From contig CAZEBW010000031.1 of NCBI GenBank assembly GCA_964510205.1, forward strand, positions 1 through 37,120: a DNA stretch of 37,120 nt. Direction: 5' to 3'. The stretch comes from CAZEBW01 sp964510205 (GTDB taxonomy: Bacteria > Chloroflexota > Anaerolineae > VGOG01). The position numbers and the translations under genes are program-made. Shown here in pieces: positions 1-7,390 of the stretch (positions are counted from its first letter, which is position 1; each line of letters starts with the position of its first letter). The notes below the pieces were generated by a model. The model saw nothing but the letters and a program-made list of their open reading frames with translations, ran no database searches and had not been told where the DNA came from.

Positions 1-795
1 GTCGGTGACGAGCAGGCAGCGCCGGGCGTTTTCGGGCGTCACCACGGGCAGCAGGTCTTTCAGGTTGCGGGCCTGCGTTCCCTCGCGGATCATGATGGTC
101 ATGCCCAGGCGGAGCTTCTCCCGCGCCTCCTCTGGAGTGGTACACTCGTGATCCGAGGTGATGCCCGCGGCGACGTAGGCCTGCAGGTCCCGGCCCGACA
201 GGCCGGGCGCGTGCCCGTCCAGAGGGTGGCCGGCGAAGGCGCGGAGCTTGTCCAGCACCTGCGGCACGCCGTGGACCACGCCGGGGAAGTTCATCACCTC
301 CGCCAGGCCCAGCACGCGGGGATGGTCGAGCAGCGGGACTAAATCGTTCCAGAGCAACGCGGCGCCGGAGGTCTCCAGGTGGGTGGCCGGCACGCACGAG
401 GGGGCCATGACGAACACCGTCAGCGGCAGTCCTTCGGATGCATCCAGCATATAGCGGACGCCCTCGATGCCCAGCACGTTGGCGATCTCGTGGGGGTCGC
501 TGACCACGCTGGTCGTGCCGTGGGGCAGCACCGCCCTGGCGAACTCCGGCGGAGTCACCATGCTGCTCTCGATGTGCACGTGGCCGTCAATGAAGCCAGG
601 GCAGACGTATCGCCCTTTGAGGTCAATGGTCTCCCTGGCCTGGTAATCCCCCAGCCCCACGATGCGGTCGCCGGCGATGGCGACGTTGGTCTCGATGATC
701 TCGTGGGAGAAGACGTTCACCACGCGAGCGTTCCTGAGCAGTAGGCCGGCCTTCTCTTCCCCTCGTGCAAGCTTGATTAGCTTTGCTAGTTCCAT
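1..795 (-). CDS. ade: Adenine deaminase, N-terminal part (cut by window edge)
   Basis: Open frame of 265 codons that starts at the ATG at 795 and runs off the left edge. It matches the amidohydrolase-fold adenine deaminase family (Ade, COG1001), which converts adenine to hypoxanthine plus ammonia in purine salvage in the cytoplasm. The N-terminal beta-sandwich part (about residues 1-65) leads into the metal-binding motif PGFIDGHVHIESS (H72 and H74). It is followed by the family-typical stretches TSVVSDPHEIANV, EVMNFPGVV and SDHECTTPEEA. Full-length members are near 570-600 residues, so less than half is visible and the C-terminal domain is outside the window. It is the first gene downstream of a 400-bp non-coding stretch that carries an imperfect inverted repeat. 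The motif evidence for the family is strong. Confidence 0.9.
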   Translation of the reverse strand, partial: MELAKLIKLARGEEKAGLLLRNARVVNVFSHEIIETNVAIAGDRIVGLGDYQARETIDLKGRYVCPGFIDGHVHIESSMVTPPEFARAVLPHGTTSVVSDPHEIANVLGIEGVRYMLDASEGLPLTVFVMAPSCVPATHLETSGAALLWNDLVPLLDHPRVLGLAEVMNFPGVVHGVPQVLDKLRAFAGHPLDGHAPGLSGRDLQAYVAAGITSDHECTTPEEAREKLRLGMTIMIREGTQARNLKDLLPVVTPENARRCLLVTD

Positions 796-827
796 GTTCG
801 TGGTCTTTCTTGGCTGCAGCGAATAGA

Positions 828-874
828 AAACGGATAAGCGGAGGGTTGCCACGCCTTCATCCGCTTACCCGTTT
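828..874. repeat. Inverted repeat in the ade leader
   Basis: Arms AAACGGATAAGCGGA (828-842) and TCCGCTTACCCGTTT (860-874) pair at 14 of 15 positions around a 17-nt loop, 33 bp upstream of the ade start. It could act as a leader hairpin. The AACGGATAAGCGG wording resembles dispersed low-complexity intergenic repeats, so a repeat remnant is equally likely. Confidence 0.55.
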
Positions 875-1197
875 GCATCCGTTGCCTCTTCCATCGAACC
901 ACTGACTCCACTGAAAACCATAAGAGCACTGAAGCCCTTTTCAGCGCAATCGGTGTTCTCAGTGCCTCAGCAGTTCAAACCAGCCGTCTGAGCCTGCTTT
1001 TCCATCAGCCCATCGGTCGCAGTGCTCGCCTTGTTGGCCTGAGCAGCCAGCCAGGGCACCTTCGCACCCATCGGCCAGGCTTCGCTGAGCCATCTCAATT
1101 GGATCACATGGAGGAGTGTTTGGCAAGAGAACGCTCTTAACCTCTCCCTAGCATCTGTTCTTTGATTGTGGTCAGGATAGTCATAGCATTCGGTGCA
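875..1197. other. Non-coding stretch between ade and the 109-aa gene
   Basis: I see no convincing gene here on either strand. A segment near 901-935 (CACTGAAAACCATAAGAGC and flanks) resembles the dispersed 'CACTGA.. ACCACTGA' type of low-complexity intergenic repeat. No clear promoter for ade could be picked out. Confidence 0.4.
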
Positions 1198-1527
1198 TCA
1201 AATACAGGCTTCTTCCCATCTCAAGATGGACAGTTGGTGTCGCAAGTTTACGACCATCTCATACGTTGCTGACCACTCAACGAAGTCCATGACATCACCC
1301 AACTCGCCTCGCTCAAACTTCTCGTAGAACTCGTCGGAGTTGAGAGAATACTTCTGCTCGAAGTCGGCCAGTTGTTGCTCCAGCCTCGATTTTTGCGAGA
1401 TTAAGCGAGAGGTCTCCCTGTCGAGCAACTTATCAATGCTCAACTTCAATACTCTATCCAGAGACGAAGCATCGGTCGAGACCATGTATTCTTCCAGCCT
1501 TCTCACTTTGCTCAACACTGTGGACAT
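1198..1527 (-). CDS. Small antitoxin-like hypothetical protein
   Basis: 109 residues, starting at an ATG preceded by a strong GGAGGGAG ribosome-binding site. It is predicted to be mostly helical, with a coiled-coil segment (about residues 35-60, RLISQKSRLEQQLADFEQKY). This is followed by the pattern SDEFYEKFERGELGD and MDFVEWSATYEM. From memory, this pattern (FxxKYxxxxEEFYxxFExGELGDxMDFxEWxxxYxM) is common in small proteins of cyanobacteria and Chloroflexota that are encoded next to TumE-like (DUF6516) putative toxins. No such partner is adjacent here: upstream is the glycosidase gene and downstream is non-coding DNA. It may therefore be an orphan antitoxin, which is an inference only. No enzymatic motif is visible. 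Confidence 0.7.
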   Translation of the reverse strand: MSTVLSKVRRLEEYMVSTDASSLDRVLKLSIDKLLDRETSRLISQKSRLEQQLADFEQKYSLNSDEFYEKFERGELGDVMDFVEWSATYEMVVNLRHQLSILRWEEACI

Positions 1528-1553
1528 CGTTCACTCCCTCCTTCCCTTATCAC

Positions 1554-1577
1554 ACAGGCGCGGAGACCACGGAGACA
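1554..1577. repeat. GCGGAGACCACGGAGACA-type low-complexity repeat
   Basis: Short stretch of the 'CACAGG.CGGAGACCACGGAGACA' type, which is scattered in intergenic regions of many bacteria with repeat-rich spacers. It lies in the 80-bp gap between the glycosidase stop and the next gene's start. Only one copy is visible, so the call rests on recognising the type. Confidence 0.35.
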
Positions 1578-1607
1578 TGGAATCGCCTCCTTTGACGGTG
1601 GGTAGCT

Positions 1608-2897
1608 CTACTCGCCGGCCAACTCCTGTTCTAACTCCTCAGGCGTAGCGGCGGTGATGGCCTTGTACTCGATGCCAGGGTAGTACTGCGCGTAGAACTC
1701 TTCCAGCGACTGGTCGCCCTGCCACTCCTGCGGGTTGATGGCTATCACGCGCCGTACATCCAGGTCGCCGACGGCCGCGTCGTCTGCGCTGCCGCCGATG
1801 GTGTAGCGGTGCTCATCCCACGTGCTCTCCACCACCGCCCGCGCCCAGGCAGCGTCTGCGCTGGGGGGCAGCAGCACGTACGTGCGCTCGTACTGGATGC
1901 GGGGCTGCCCGCGCGGTATCTCGGCCTCGCCCTCGGTTACTTCTTCCTCTTCGACGCCAGGATACTTGAACGGCTCGGCAGGATTCGCTTGGCTATACGC
2001 AATCAGTTTAGTAGCCACCTCTGTCCCGGCCACATCGAAATGCAGCCACGGCGGGCCGAAATTGCCCCAGGTGAAGATGGTCGCGCCGACGACGTAGTCA
2101 TCCTTCTGCAATTCCTCGTCGTACCAGACCAACTGTCGGAAGTAATAGTCCTCCTTGTCCGGCTCGTTGTTCTGCTGGGACCAGAGGCTACCTAGCAACC
2201 GCCACGCCCCGCCGGTTAAGCCCGGCGGCTTGGGGTCAACCCCTGGGTCAACGCCACATTCGGTGATCGCCAGCGGCACATCGCCCAGACCGTTGGGAAT
2301 CAGATGCTGGCGGTAGATCTTGCGATAACGCAGCGTCGTCCAGCCCTCATCCCCCTGGTCATTGTTGGGATCAAGCTGATACTTCCCCGTCATCCACCAT
2401 ATCCACGGCCAACTGTACTCGTGGAGACCGAGGATGGCCTGATAGTCCCTGGCCACCTGGAGCGCCGGCAAAAAGGCGGGCCAGAGGCTCAGAGCCGGCG
2501 TGCCGGTGGCGAAGTTCCCGAGCACGCACTTTAGCCCCAGGTCAGCCATCAACCGCATGCGCTCCACCTCGAACTGGGCATACCATGCCATGCCCTCTTC
2601 GTCGGTCCAAACCGGCTCGTTGTGCCCCTCCCAATACTCGATGTAAGCGTTGGCCTGATAGGTGGACAGTTGATCTTGAACAAACTGCTGCGCTGCTTGG
2701 AGCGGCGTCTGGCCATTGGCCTTCTGCTGTTGGGCGTCGTAATCCGCCACCAAACGCCCGATGACCAGAACACCTTCCGGTACATCCTGAGCCATGGCCC
2801 AATCGCCCACGAACTTGGCTGCCGCTATGCCAGCCTGGAGGTATCCAGTCGGGTCTGGCGTGCTCCGCAACACGTGTGGCCCTAATTTGGTAGACAT
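1608..2897 (-). CDS. Clan GH-A-like TIM-barrel glycosidase
   Basis: 429 residues, ATG start with AAAGGAGA ribosome-binding site. Residues about 1-320 look like a (beta/alpha)8 glycosidase. The strand-4 motif YIEYWEGHNEP puts a likely acid/base glutamate at E94, with asparagine before it as in clan GH-A. LAITECGVD puts a likely nucleophile at E213. Aromatic-rich loops (EYSWPWIWWMTG) could line a sugar-binding cleft. There is no signal peptide, so it would be cytoplasmic unless exported another way. Residues about 335-429 form a separate acidic C-terminal region (YERTYVLLPPSADAAW onward) that I do not recognise. The substrate cannot be told from the sequence. It is not obviously in an operon: 27 bp separate it from the hydrolase gene upstream, so co-transcription with the trxB operon is possible. 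Confidence 0.7.
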   Translation of the reverse strand: MSTKLGPHVLRSTPDPTGYLQAGIAAAKFVGDWAMAQDVPEGVLVIGRLVADYDAQQQKANGQTPLQAAQQFVQDQLSTYQANAYIEYWEGHNEPVWTDEEGMAWYAQFEVERMRLMADLGLKCVLGNFATGTPALSLWPAFLPALQVARDYQAILGLHEYSWPWIWWMTGKYQLDPNNDQGDEGWTTLRYRKIYRQHLIPNGLGDVPLAITECGVDPGVDPKPPGLTGGAWRLLGSLWSQQNNEPDKEDYYFRQLVWYDEELQKDDYVVGATIFTWGNFGPPWLHFDVAGTEVATKLIAYSQANPAEPFKYPGVEEEEVTEGEAEIPRGQPRIQYERTYVLLPPSADAAWARAVVESTWDEHRYTIGGSADDAAVGDLDVRRVIAINPQEWQGDQSLEEFYAQYYPGIEYKAITAATPEELEQELAGE

Positions 2898-2924
2898 CGC
2901 GATTCTCCTTTCTATTGCTGGCGG

Positions 2925-3713
2925 CTAACTCTTGAGTAAAATGAACTGGGAAACGGCCTTAGCCACAACCTCGGGCTTCTCCAGCATCACCATGTGACCC
3001 GCTGCATCCACCAAGACCAGCTCCGCACCGGCAATGTGATCGCGCAAGTAGATGCTGTATTTGGGCGGCGTCAGCACATCGGCAGTTCCGCCGATGACCA
3101 AGGTGGGGCAACGAATCTCCCCCAGCCGTCCCATCACGTCGAAGGCATCGCAGGCGGCGTAGTCGCCGTGGATCACCTGCGGCGGAGTCTTCAACAGACG
3201 CTGGCGCCCCAAGCGCTTCAACTGCTCCGACGCACTGGGACCATAGGCGTAGTCCAAGACGAGGTCTATCGTGGCCTCGAAGTCAGACAGTATGCCGGTG
3301 AGGATGGCCGGCGCCACCCGGAGGCGCGCCCCCGTACCTACCAGGATCAAACCCGCTAGGCGGTCTGGATAACTCAGGGCAAAATCGAGGGCGATAGCCC
3401 CGCCCATGGAGTGACCGACTACAACCGCTGTCTGCAAGTCCCTGGCGTCCAGGAAGGCCAAGATAAAATCGCGATAGGCGGCGATGGAGCTTCGCCCCGG
3501 ACCATCGGAGCGACCGTGGCCGGGCAGGTCCAGGGCGTAGACGTTGGCTCCTTTCAGACGGCGCAGCGGGGCGGGCCAGTCCAGATGACTCCCACCCGCC
3601 CCGTGCACCAGCACCAGATCGCGCTTGCCCCGCACATCGCCGCTTCGCTTACCACGATCGCTCTGGTAGAGGGCATAGAAAGCCTTCTCGCCGGCGACGG
3701 TCACATAAGGCAT
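2925..3713 (-). CDS. Alpha/beta-hydrolase fold protein
   Basis: 262 residues with a complete hydrolase signature. It has an oxyanion HGAGGSHLDW, strand-4 DLPGHGRSDGPG, the nucleophile elbow GHSMGG (serine near residue 101), the acid in GGTADVLTPP and the catalytic histidine in AAGHMVMLEKP. The family includes esterases, lipases, C-C hydrolases and haloperoxidase-like enzymes, and the substrate is not evident. The start codon is 6 bp after the stop of the DUF1858 gene and has only a weak ribosome-binding site, which suggests translational coupling as the third gene of the trxB operon. There is no signal peptide, so it is expected in the cytoplasm. The C-terminal residues LEKPEVVAKAVSQFI are typical of the family end, so it appears complete. 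Confidence 0.85.
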   Translation of the reverse strand: MPYVTVAGEKAFYALYQSDRGKRSGDVRGKRDLVLVHGAGGSHLDWPAPLRRLKGANVYALDLPGHGRSDGPGRSSIAAYRDFILAFLDARDLQTAVVVGHSMGGAIALDFALSYPDRLAGLILVGTGARLRVAPAILTGILSDFEATIDLVLDYAYGPSASEQLKRLGRQRLLKTPPQVIHGDYAACDAFDVMGRLGEIRCPTLVIGGTADVLTPPKYSIYLRDHIAGAELVLVDAAGHMVMLEKPEVVAKAVSQFILLKS

Positions 3714-3719
3714 TTCGCT

Positions 3720-3923
3720 TCAGGCATCCTGCGGCACAGCGGCGTTGAGGTCTTTGATCAGAGCCTCGACGCTGATGCCGTGAGCGACGGCCCCTTGCTC
3801 CACATTCTCGAAGCGGGCGATGGCGCAGCCAAAGCACATCAGGCCGTGGCGCAAGAAAACCTCCGCGGTCTGGGGGTATTTCTCCACTACCTCGCCTATA
3901 GGCATTTCTTTGGTGATCGTCAT
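3720..3923 (-). CDS. DUF1858 / redox-disulfide domain protein
   Basis: 67 residues that form a single DUF1858 domain. The start is MTITKEMPIGEVVEKYPQTAEVF and the conserved CxxC is in GLMCFGCAIA (C30 and C33). The domain occurs alone or fused to hybrid-cluster and other iron-sulfur or redox proteins and is named for its putative redox-active disulfide. Its position 16 bp downstream of thioredoxin reductase supports a thiol-disulfide role, perhaps as an electron acceptor of TrxB, but that is inferred from neighbourhood. The ribosome-binding site GAGGTTAAC lies just before the ATG. The length is normal for a single-domain member. Confidence 0.85.
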   Translation of the reverse strand: MTITKEMPIGEVVEKYPQTAEVFLRHGLMCFGCAIARFENVEQGAVAHGISVEALIKDLNAAVPQDA

Positions 3924-3939
3924 GTTAACCTCCTCTGTT

Positions 3940-4881
3940 TTAGTTTTCTCTCTCTGGATAAGCTCTGTCTTCTAGCTCAGCGATGAACTTCTCGGCCTCC
4001 ATGGCCGCCATGGCGCCCGAGCCCACCGCGGTAGCGATCTGCTTCAGCACGCGCTCCTGGACGTCGCCGGCAGCGAACACGCCCGGCACGCTGGTGTGGC
4101 CCAGGCGATCGGCGACGATGTAGCCTCGGTCGTCCAACTCCAGCTCTCCCTCCAGAAATCCCGTGTTGGGGATGAGGCCGACGTAGATGAAAACGCCATC
4201 GGTTTCCAGCGTGGACTCTTCCTCCGTCTTGACGTTCTTGAGGCGCACGCCCGTCACTTTCCCATCCCCCAGGATCTCCTCGACCACCGAATCCCAGACG
4301 AACTCGATCTTCTCGTTGCGAAAGGCGCGCTCCTGGAAGACCTTCTCGGCCCGCAGGCGATCTCGGCGGTGTACCACAGAGACCCGCCTGGCGAACTTGG
4401 TCAAGAAGATGGCCTCTTCCAGGGCTGAATCGCCGCCGCCGACTACCACCACCTTTCGATCCTGATAGAAGAAGCCGTCGCAGGTGGCGCAGTAGGAGAC
4501 GCCTCGTCCAGCGAACTCCGCTTCGCCGGGAACGCCCAGCTTCCTGGGCGAGGCCCCCGTAGCGATAACAAACGACTTGGTCTCATATTCATCCCCATAG
4601 GTTGTCACCTTGAAGGGATGCGTAGACAGCTCAACGGCAGTGACCTCGTCCATCTTTATCTTGGTGCCAAAGCGCTCGGCCTGCTGCTGCATCAGTTGAT
4701 TCAGCTCCTGCCCGCCGATGCCCTTCGGAAAGCCGGGATAGTTCTCGATCTCCGAGGTGAGGGCCATCTGCCCCCCCAGGGCGCTGCCGGCGATCAGCAG
4801 TGGTTCAAGCTTAGCTCGGCCAGCGTAGATGCCCGCCGTCCAGCCCGCCGGCCCGGAGCCTACGATGATCAGTTTTTCCAT
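3940..4881 (-). CDS. trxB: Thioredoxin-disulfide reductase
   Basis: 313 residues. It is a low-molecular-weight thioredoxin reductase, an FAD/NADPH enzyme that reduces thioredoxin in the cytoplasm. The FAD-binding GSGPAGWTAGIYAGRA lies at about residues 9-23, the active-site CATCDG near residue 132, the NADPH-binding VVVGGGDSALEEA near 147, and the C-terminal FAD motif GVFAAGDVQ near 270. I start it at the ATG at 4881, which follows an AGGAGGGGG ribosome-binding site. An in-frame TTG lies just before it. A TTGCCA-17-TACAAT promoter sits about 30 bp upstream, so trxB leads an operon with the DUF1858 and alpha/beta-hydrolase genes. All expected motifs are intact and the length is normal. Confidence 0.95.
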   Translation of the reverse strand: MEKLIIVGSGPAGWTAGIYAGRAKLEPLLIAGSALGGQMALTSEIENYPGFPKGIGGQELNQLMQQQAERFGTKIKMDEVTAVELSTHPFKVTTYGDEYETKSFVIATGASPRKLGVPGEAEFAGRGVSYCATCDGFFYQDRKVVVVGGGDSALEEAIFLTKFARRVSVVHRRDRLRAEKVFQERAFRNEKIEFVWDSVVEEILGDGKVTGVRLKNVKTEEESTLETDGVFIYVGLIPNTGFLEGELELDDRGYIVADRLGHTSVPGVFAAGDVQERVLKQIATAVGSGAMAAMEAEKFIAELEDRAYPEREN

Positions 4882-4911
4882 CAACTTCCCCCTCCTGATT
4901 AGTCGTGCCTA

Positions 4912-4940
4912 ATTGTACCTGATTTCAGGGCATCTGGCAA
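4912..4940 (-). promoter_or_regulatory. Sigma-70-like promoter of the trxB operon
   Basis: On the minus strand, TTGCCA (4940-4935) and TACAAT (4917-4912) are separated by exactly 17 bp. Transcription would start near 4905, giving a leader of about 24 nt that holds the AGGAGGGGG ribosome-binding site of trxB. Confidence 0.65.
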
Positions 4941-4951
4941 ATGCGGATTGG

Positions 4952-5007
4952 CCCCCTCCCTCTCCTGAAGTTTGGGAGAGGGAGGGGGTTGGGGGAGGGT
5001 GAGGGCC
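4952..5007. repeat. CCCTCTCC/GGAGAGGG palindromic repeat
   Basis: Arms CCCCCTCCCTCTCC (4952-4965) and GGAGAGGGAGGGGG (4975-4988) are perfect complements over 14 bp. They are followed by TTGGGGGAGGGTGAGGG. It is the same family as the longer palindrome found in frame inside the giant secreted protein at 26130-26206. Confidence 0.75.
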
Positions 5008-5026
5008 AAAACACCCACCAACGAGA

Positions 5027-5052
5027 AAGAGCAGCCACTGATGGCTGCTCTT
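5027..5052 (-). terminator. Hairpin downstream of the small gene pair
   Basis: AAGAGCAGCC and GGCTGCTCTT form a perfect 10-bp stem with a 6-nt loop, about 65 bp past the stop of the 143-aa gene. The minus-strand tail is only moderately T-rich (TTTCTCGTT), so it may be a weak intrinsic terminator. The plus strand has no gene that would need it. Confidence 0.5.
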
Positions 5053-5118
5053 ATCTTCCTTTGTCCCTTATGATGTCGAAGCAAGGGAGACTTGACGGAG
5101 TGTATTACCTTCCCCAGA

Positions 5119-5550
5119 TTATGCTAAAGCCTTTATACGCATCCCGACAGATATCACTGGTTGCTCACCGCCCTTCTCATCGGCTCGCTTCGTGGCGAAG
5201 AGCATCAATCGGCTTCCGTCATCAAAAACCAAATCAAAGCCGAGACCATGCCGGGTTGACTGGATATCCACGATCCGCCTGCCCGATACGACAGGAACAA
5301 GCTCTTGCCAAGGAATCTCGAAGCCAGGTTCGGGAATCAACACAGTTGGGCGTTCATCCTTCTCTCGTGCTAGCTTCGTTGCCAGCTCCAGATTGGCTTT
5401 TAGAAGCTCTGGCGCGTCTTTGGGCAAGTTGATAACCCGGGCATTCTGAGGAATCCATTCGAACACCTCAGGGTCTTCGATCTCTTTCAGAAGTCGCTGC
5501 TTTGTCAACTCCAGGTTGCGTTCAAACATCTCTTCCCGAGATAGCGTCAT
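5119..5550 (-). CDS. DUF5647-like protein, second gene of a toxin-antitoxin-like pair
   Basis: 143 residues. The N-terminal part (MTLSREEMFERNLELTKQ.. PEVFEWIPQNARVINLPKDAPELLKANLELATKLA) resembles the small DUF5647 family, in which a helical start is followed by 'IPxxAxVxxLPxDDPEL'. The C-terminal half (about residues 75-143) is predicted to be beta-rich (RRIVDIQSTRHGLGFDLVFDDGSRLMLFATK). Its ATG overlaps the TGA of the upstream gene by 4 bp (ATGA), so the two are translationally coupled. Small coupled genes of this type are often annotated as toxin-antitoxin-like, but no nuclease or DNA-binding motif is visible. The family name is from memory and is uncertain; the coupling is seen directly. 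Confidence 0.65.
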   Translation of the reverse strand: MTLSREEMFERNLELTKQRLLKEIEDPEVFEWIPQNARVINLPKDAPELLKANLELATKLAREKDERPTVLIPEPGFEIPWQELVPVVSGRRIVDIQSTRHGLGFDLVFDDGSRLMLFATKRADEKGGEQPVISVGMRIKALA

Positions 5551-5867
5551 TTAATCCACTCCTCAAACTGCCTTCGGTAGAAGGCCCATTGACGATGTAG
5601 CTCATCGAGAGCCCTGGTAAGCGCTGTTCCCAGCTCTCTGTAGGGAATCGCTTGCTTCTCAGCAACCGCCCTATCCGGCCTCATCACATCTCGGTGAAGG
5701 TATCCATGAGCCATATCATAGCGAACCACAGGCCACCACTGGCCTTGCACCTCTGCCTCGTACTGGACGAGGTCAATCCTAATGACCTTGCCACGTTCGA
5801 CTAGAAACTTGATACGGAGTCGGTCCTGATGGGTCAGGTACTCTTCGCGTTCCCTGATACTGTCCAT
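5547..5867 (-). CDS. Small DUF7718/TumE-like protein, first gene of a coupled pair
   Basis: 106 residues. Its core reads RIDLVQYEAEVQGQWWPVVRYDMAHGYLHRDVMRPD, an antiparallel-beta pattern with a conserved 'VRYDxAHGxxHRD' segment. I associate this with small proteins of the DUF7718 type and with TumE-like putative toxins. The C-terminal helix is LDELHRQWAFYRRQFEEWIK. A near-consensus promoter lies about 80 bp upstream, and the stop codon overlaps the start of the 143-aa gene. The pair has the layout of a toxin-antitoxin module (two small, coupled, self-promoted genes). Function is not known and the histidine/arginine-rich motif has only been read by eye. Confidence 0.65.
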   Translation of the reverse strand: MDSIREREEYLTHQDRLRIKFLVERGKVIRIDLVQYEAEVQGQWWPVVRYDMAHGYLHRDVMRPDRAVAEKQAIPYRELGTALTRALDELHRQWAFYRRQFEEWIK

Positions 5868-5948
5868 TTGCTAGCCGTGAAGATCATAGCATGAGAGTAG
5901 CCCTGCAATCCATAAAGGCCAAACGCTCTTCGTCGGAGCGTCGAACCC

Positions 5949-5977
5949 AGTATACCACAGGAAAGAGCAACCGTCAA
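5949..5977 (-). promoter_or_regulatory. Sigma-70-like promoter of the coupled small-gene pair
   Basis: Minus-strand TTGACG (5977-5972), 17-bp spacer, TATACT (5954-5949). The predicted start near 5942 gives a leader of about 75 nt before the ATG at 5867. It overlaps the region just after the LivK-type gene stop, so the pair is transcribed independently of that gene. Confidence 0.65.
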
Positions 5978-5983
5978 GCACCA

Positions 5984-7168
5984 CTACGGCTCCGGATAAA
6001 CCTGCACAAACGCGCCATCCTGAACTTGGAAGATGTAGATGCTCTGCTGCTGGAGGTCGCCGCTTTGATCGTAGGAGACATGCCCCACCAGGGTATCGAA
6101 ATCCAACTGGCGGATGGCCTGGGCCACCTTGGCGGCGTCTAAGCTCTGGGCCTTTTTGACGCCCTCGGCCAGGACCTGCATGGCGCTGTAGCCGTTGATG
6201 CTGTAGGTATCTGGGTTGCGGTACTCTACCTCCTGATACGCCTTGATCCACTGTTCGTCCACCACGGCATCCGGGCTGGGAGCGAAAGCGCTGACGTAGA
6301 TGCCCTCCGCTGTCCCCCCCGCCTCGTCAATGGTGGCCGACAGAAACGCGCCGTCGCTGGCCAGGAAGGGAACAGTGACGCCCGCCTCCACCAGCTCGGC
6401 CCGCAGGTACGGCGCCTCGACCTCGTAGCCGCCGTAGAAGATGGCATCGGGGTTGGCCGCCGCGATCCGCTGGACTTCCTCGGCGAAAATGGACTGCTCC
6501 ACCGCCACCTGGAGTTCGAGGGGCACCTGAGCCCCCAGGCTACGCAGTTCGTCGGCGATGAGGGACCCTAGTCCCTGGCCGTAGGGATCGTCGTTGTAAA
6601 CCACCGCCACGCGGCGGGCGCCCAGGGCGTTGACCAGGAACTCGGCGTCCACGCGGGCTTGGGTGGTGTCGTTGGCATTGACGCGGAAGAAGTTGCGGTA
6701 GCCGCGCTGAGTAATGGAGACCTCGCTGGCGGTCGGGGTGATGACTACCAGGGGCAAGTCCTTGTAGACCTCCATGGCCGCCAGCGTCTGGCCGCTGTTG
6801 TAGTGGCCGATCAGCCCAATGATCCTGTCCCCCCGCTCAATGGCCTCTTCGATCTGTTGGGCGACCTCCACCGCCACGTCGGAATCGGACTCGTCGTCAA
6901 TCCCCACCACCTTGATCCGATAGCCCAACAGGCCGCCCGCCTGGTTAAGCTGCTCGGCCATCAGCTTGGCCCCGCCCAGCACCGTCTGCCCCCCGTTGGC
7001 CTGGAAACCCGACAGCGGCGCCGCCACGTAGACAGTCACCTCGCCCTTAGGTTGTGACGACCCACAGGCAGCCAATAACAAGAGACAGGCCACGAGCAAC
7101 AGTGATATTGGATACTGGATATTAGATATTTCACGTTTTACGCTTGACGTTTTACTTCTTATCTTCAT
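5984..7168 (-). CDS. LivK-type solute-binding lipoprotein without a transporter
   Basis: 394 residues. It is a type-I periplasmic-binding fold of the branched-chain amino acid/urea receptor family (Peripla_BP_6). It opens with VTVYVAAPLSGFQANGGQTVLGGAKLMAEQLN and continues with IGLIGHYNSGQTLAAMEVYKD and VVITPTASEVSIT. The signal peptide ends in the lipobox LLLAAC with the lipidated cysteine at residue 35, so it is exported and membrane-anchored. No ABC permease or ATPase gene is adjacent. Instead it lies at the end of a same-strand cluster with VWA, PspA and other solute-binding proteins, so it may be a sensor rather than a transport receptor. The n-region of its signal peptide (residues about 7-21) is written entirely in two intergenic repeat families, and the only in-frame ATG is inside that repeat DNA. 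Confidence 0.88.
   Translation of the reverse strand: MKIRSKTSSVKREISNIQYPISLLLVACLLLLAACGSSQPKGEVTVYVAAPLSGFQANGGQTVLGGAKLMAEQLNQAGGLLGYRIKVVGIDDESDSDVAVEVAQQIEEAIERGDRIIGLIGHYNSGQTLAAMEVYKDLPLVVITPTASEVSITQRGYRNFFRVNANDTTQARVDAEFLVNALGARRVAVVYNDDPYGQGLGSLIADELRSLGAQVPLELQVAVEQSIFAEEVQRIAAANPDAIFYGGYEVEAPYLRAELVEAGVTVPFLASDGAFLSATIDEAGGTAEGIYVSAFAPSPDAVVDEQWIKAYQEVEYRNPDTYSINGYSAMQVLAEGVKKAQSLDAAKVAQAIRQLDFDTLVGHVSYDQSGDLQQQSIYIFQVQDGAFVQVYPEP
7104..7155 (-). repeat. Two repeat families forming the LivK signal-peptide n-region
   Basis: On the minus strand, AAGTAAAACGTCAAGCG and GTAAAACGTGAA (the GTGAAACG family, also at 16325-16396 and 33739-33803) are followed directly by ATATCTAATATCCAGTATCC (the TTGGATAT family, also at 28980-29018, 30360-30391 and 30513-30551). 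They are translated as the KTSSVKRE and ISNIQYPIS residues of the lipoprotein. Confidence 0.8.
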
Positions 7169-7170
7169 TT

Positions 7171-7390
7171 GTCCATTTAACCCTCAAGTCCGCTGTTCCG
7201 TTTAATCCTTCAGTCCATTGTTCCGTTTAATCCTCAAGCCCGCTGTTCCATTTAATCCTCAAGTCCGCTGTTCCGCTTAATCCTTCAGTTCGTTGTTCCG
7301 CTTAATCCTCAAGTCCGTTGTTCCGCTTAATCCTTCAGTCCGTTGTTCCGCTTAATCCTCAAGTCCGTTGTTCCGTTTAATCCCTCAGTC
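7171..7390 (-). repeat. 25-bp tandem array between two genes
   Basis: Eight contiguous 25-bp units run from 7191 to 7390, with a partial ninth at 7171-7190. The plus-strand unit is CGTTGTTCCGCTTAATCC followed by TCAAGTC or TTCAGTC; the two variants tend to alternate. There are no spacers, so it is not CRISPR. The unit contains GGATTAA on the minus strand. The last unit (7366-7390) overlaps the final codons and the TAA stop of the 283-aa gene. The array fills the whole gap up to the LivK start. Confidence 0.95.

Noticed and set aside
828..874. Purine riboswitch upstream of ade
   Set aside because: The inverted repeat has one stem only and lacks the conserved junction and paired loops of a purine aptamer.
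1130..1225. Short minus-strand frame DGKKPVFDAPNAMTILTTIK
   Set aside because: It is 27 codons without a start codon or ribosome-binding site and overlaps the end of the 109-aa gene out of frame; too little to call a gene remnant.
5984..7168. Complete branched-chain amino acid ABC transporter
   Set aside because: Only the binding protein is present; no permease or ATPase genes were found on either side.
7171..7390. Possible CRISPR array
   Set aside because: The 25-bp units are contiguous and have no spacers; no cas genes are present in the window.
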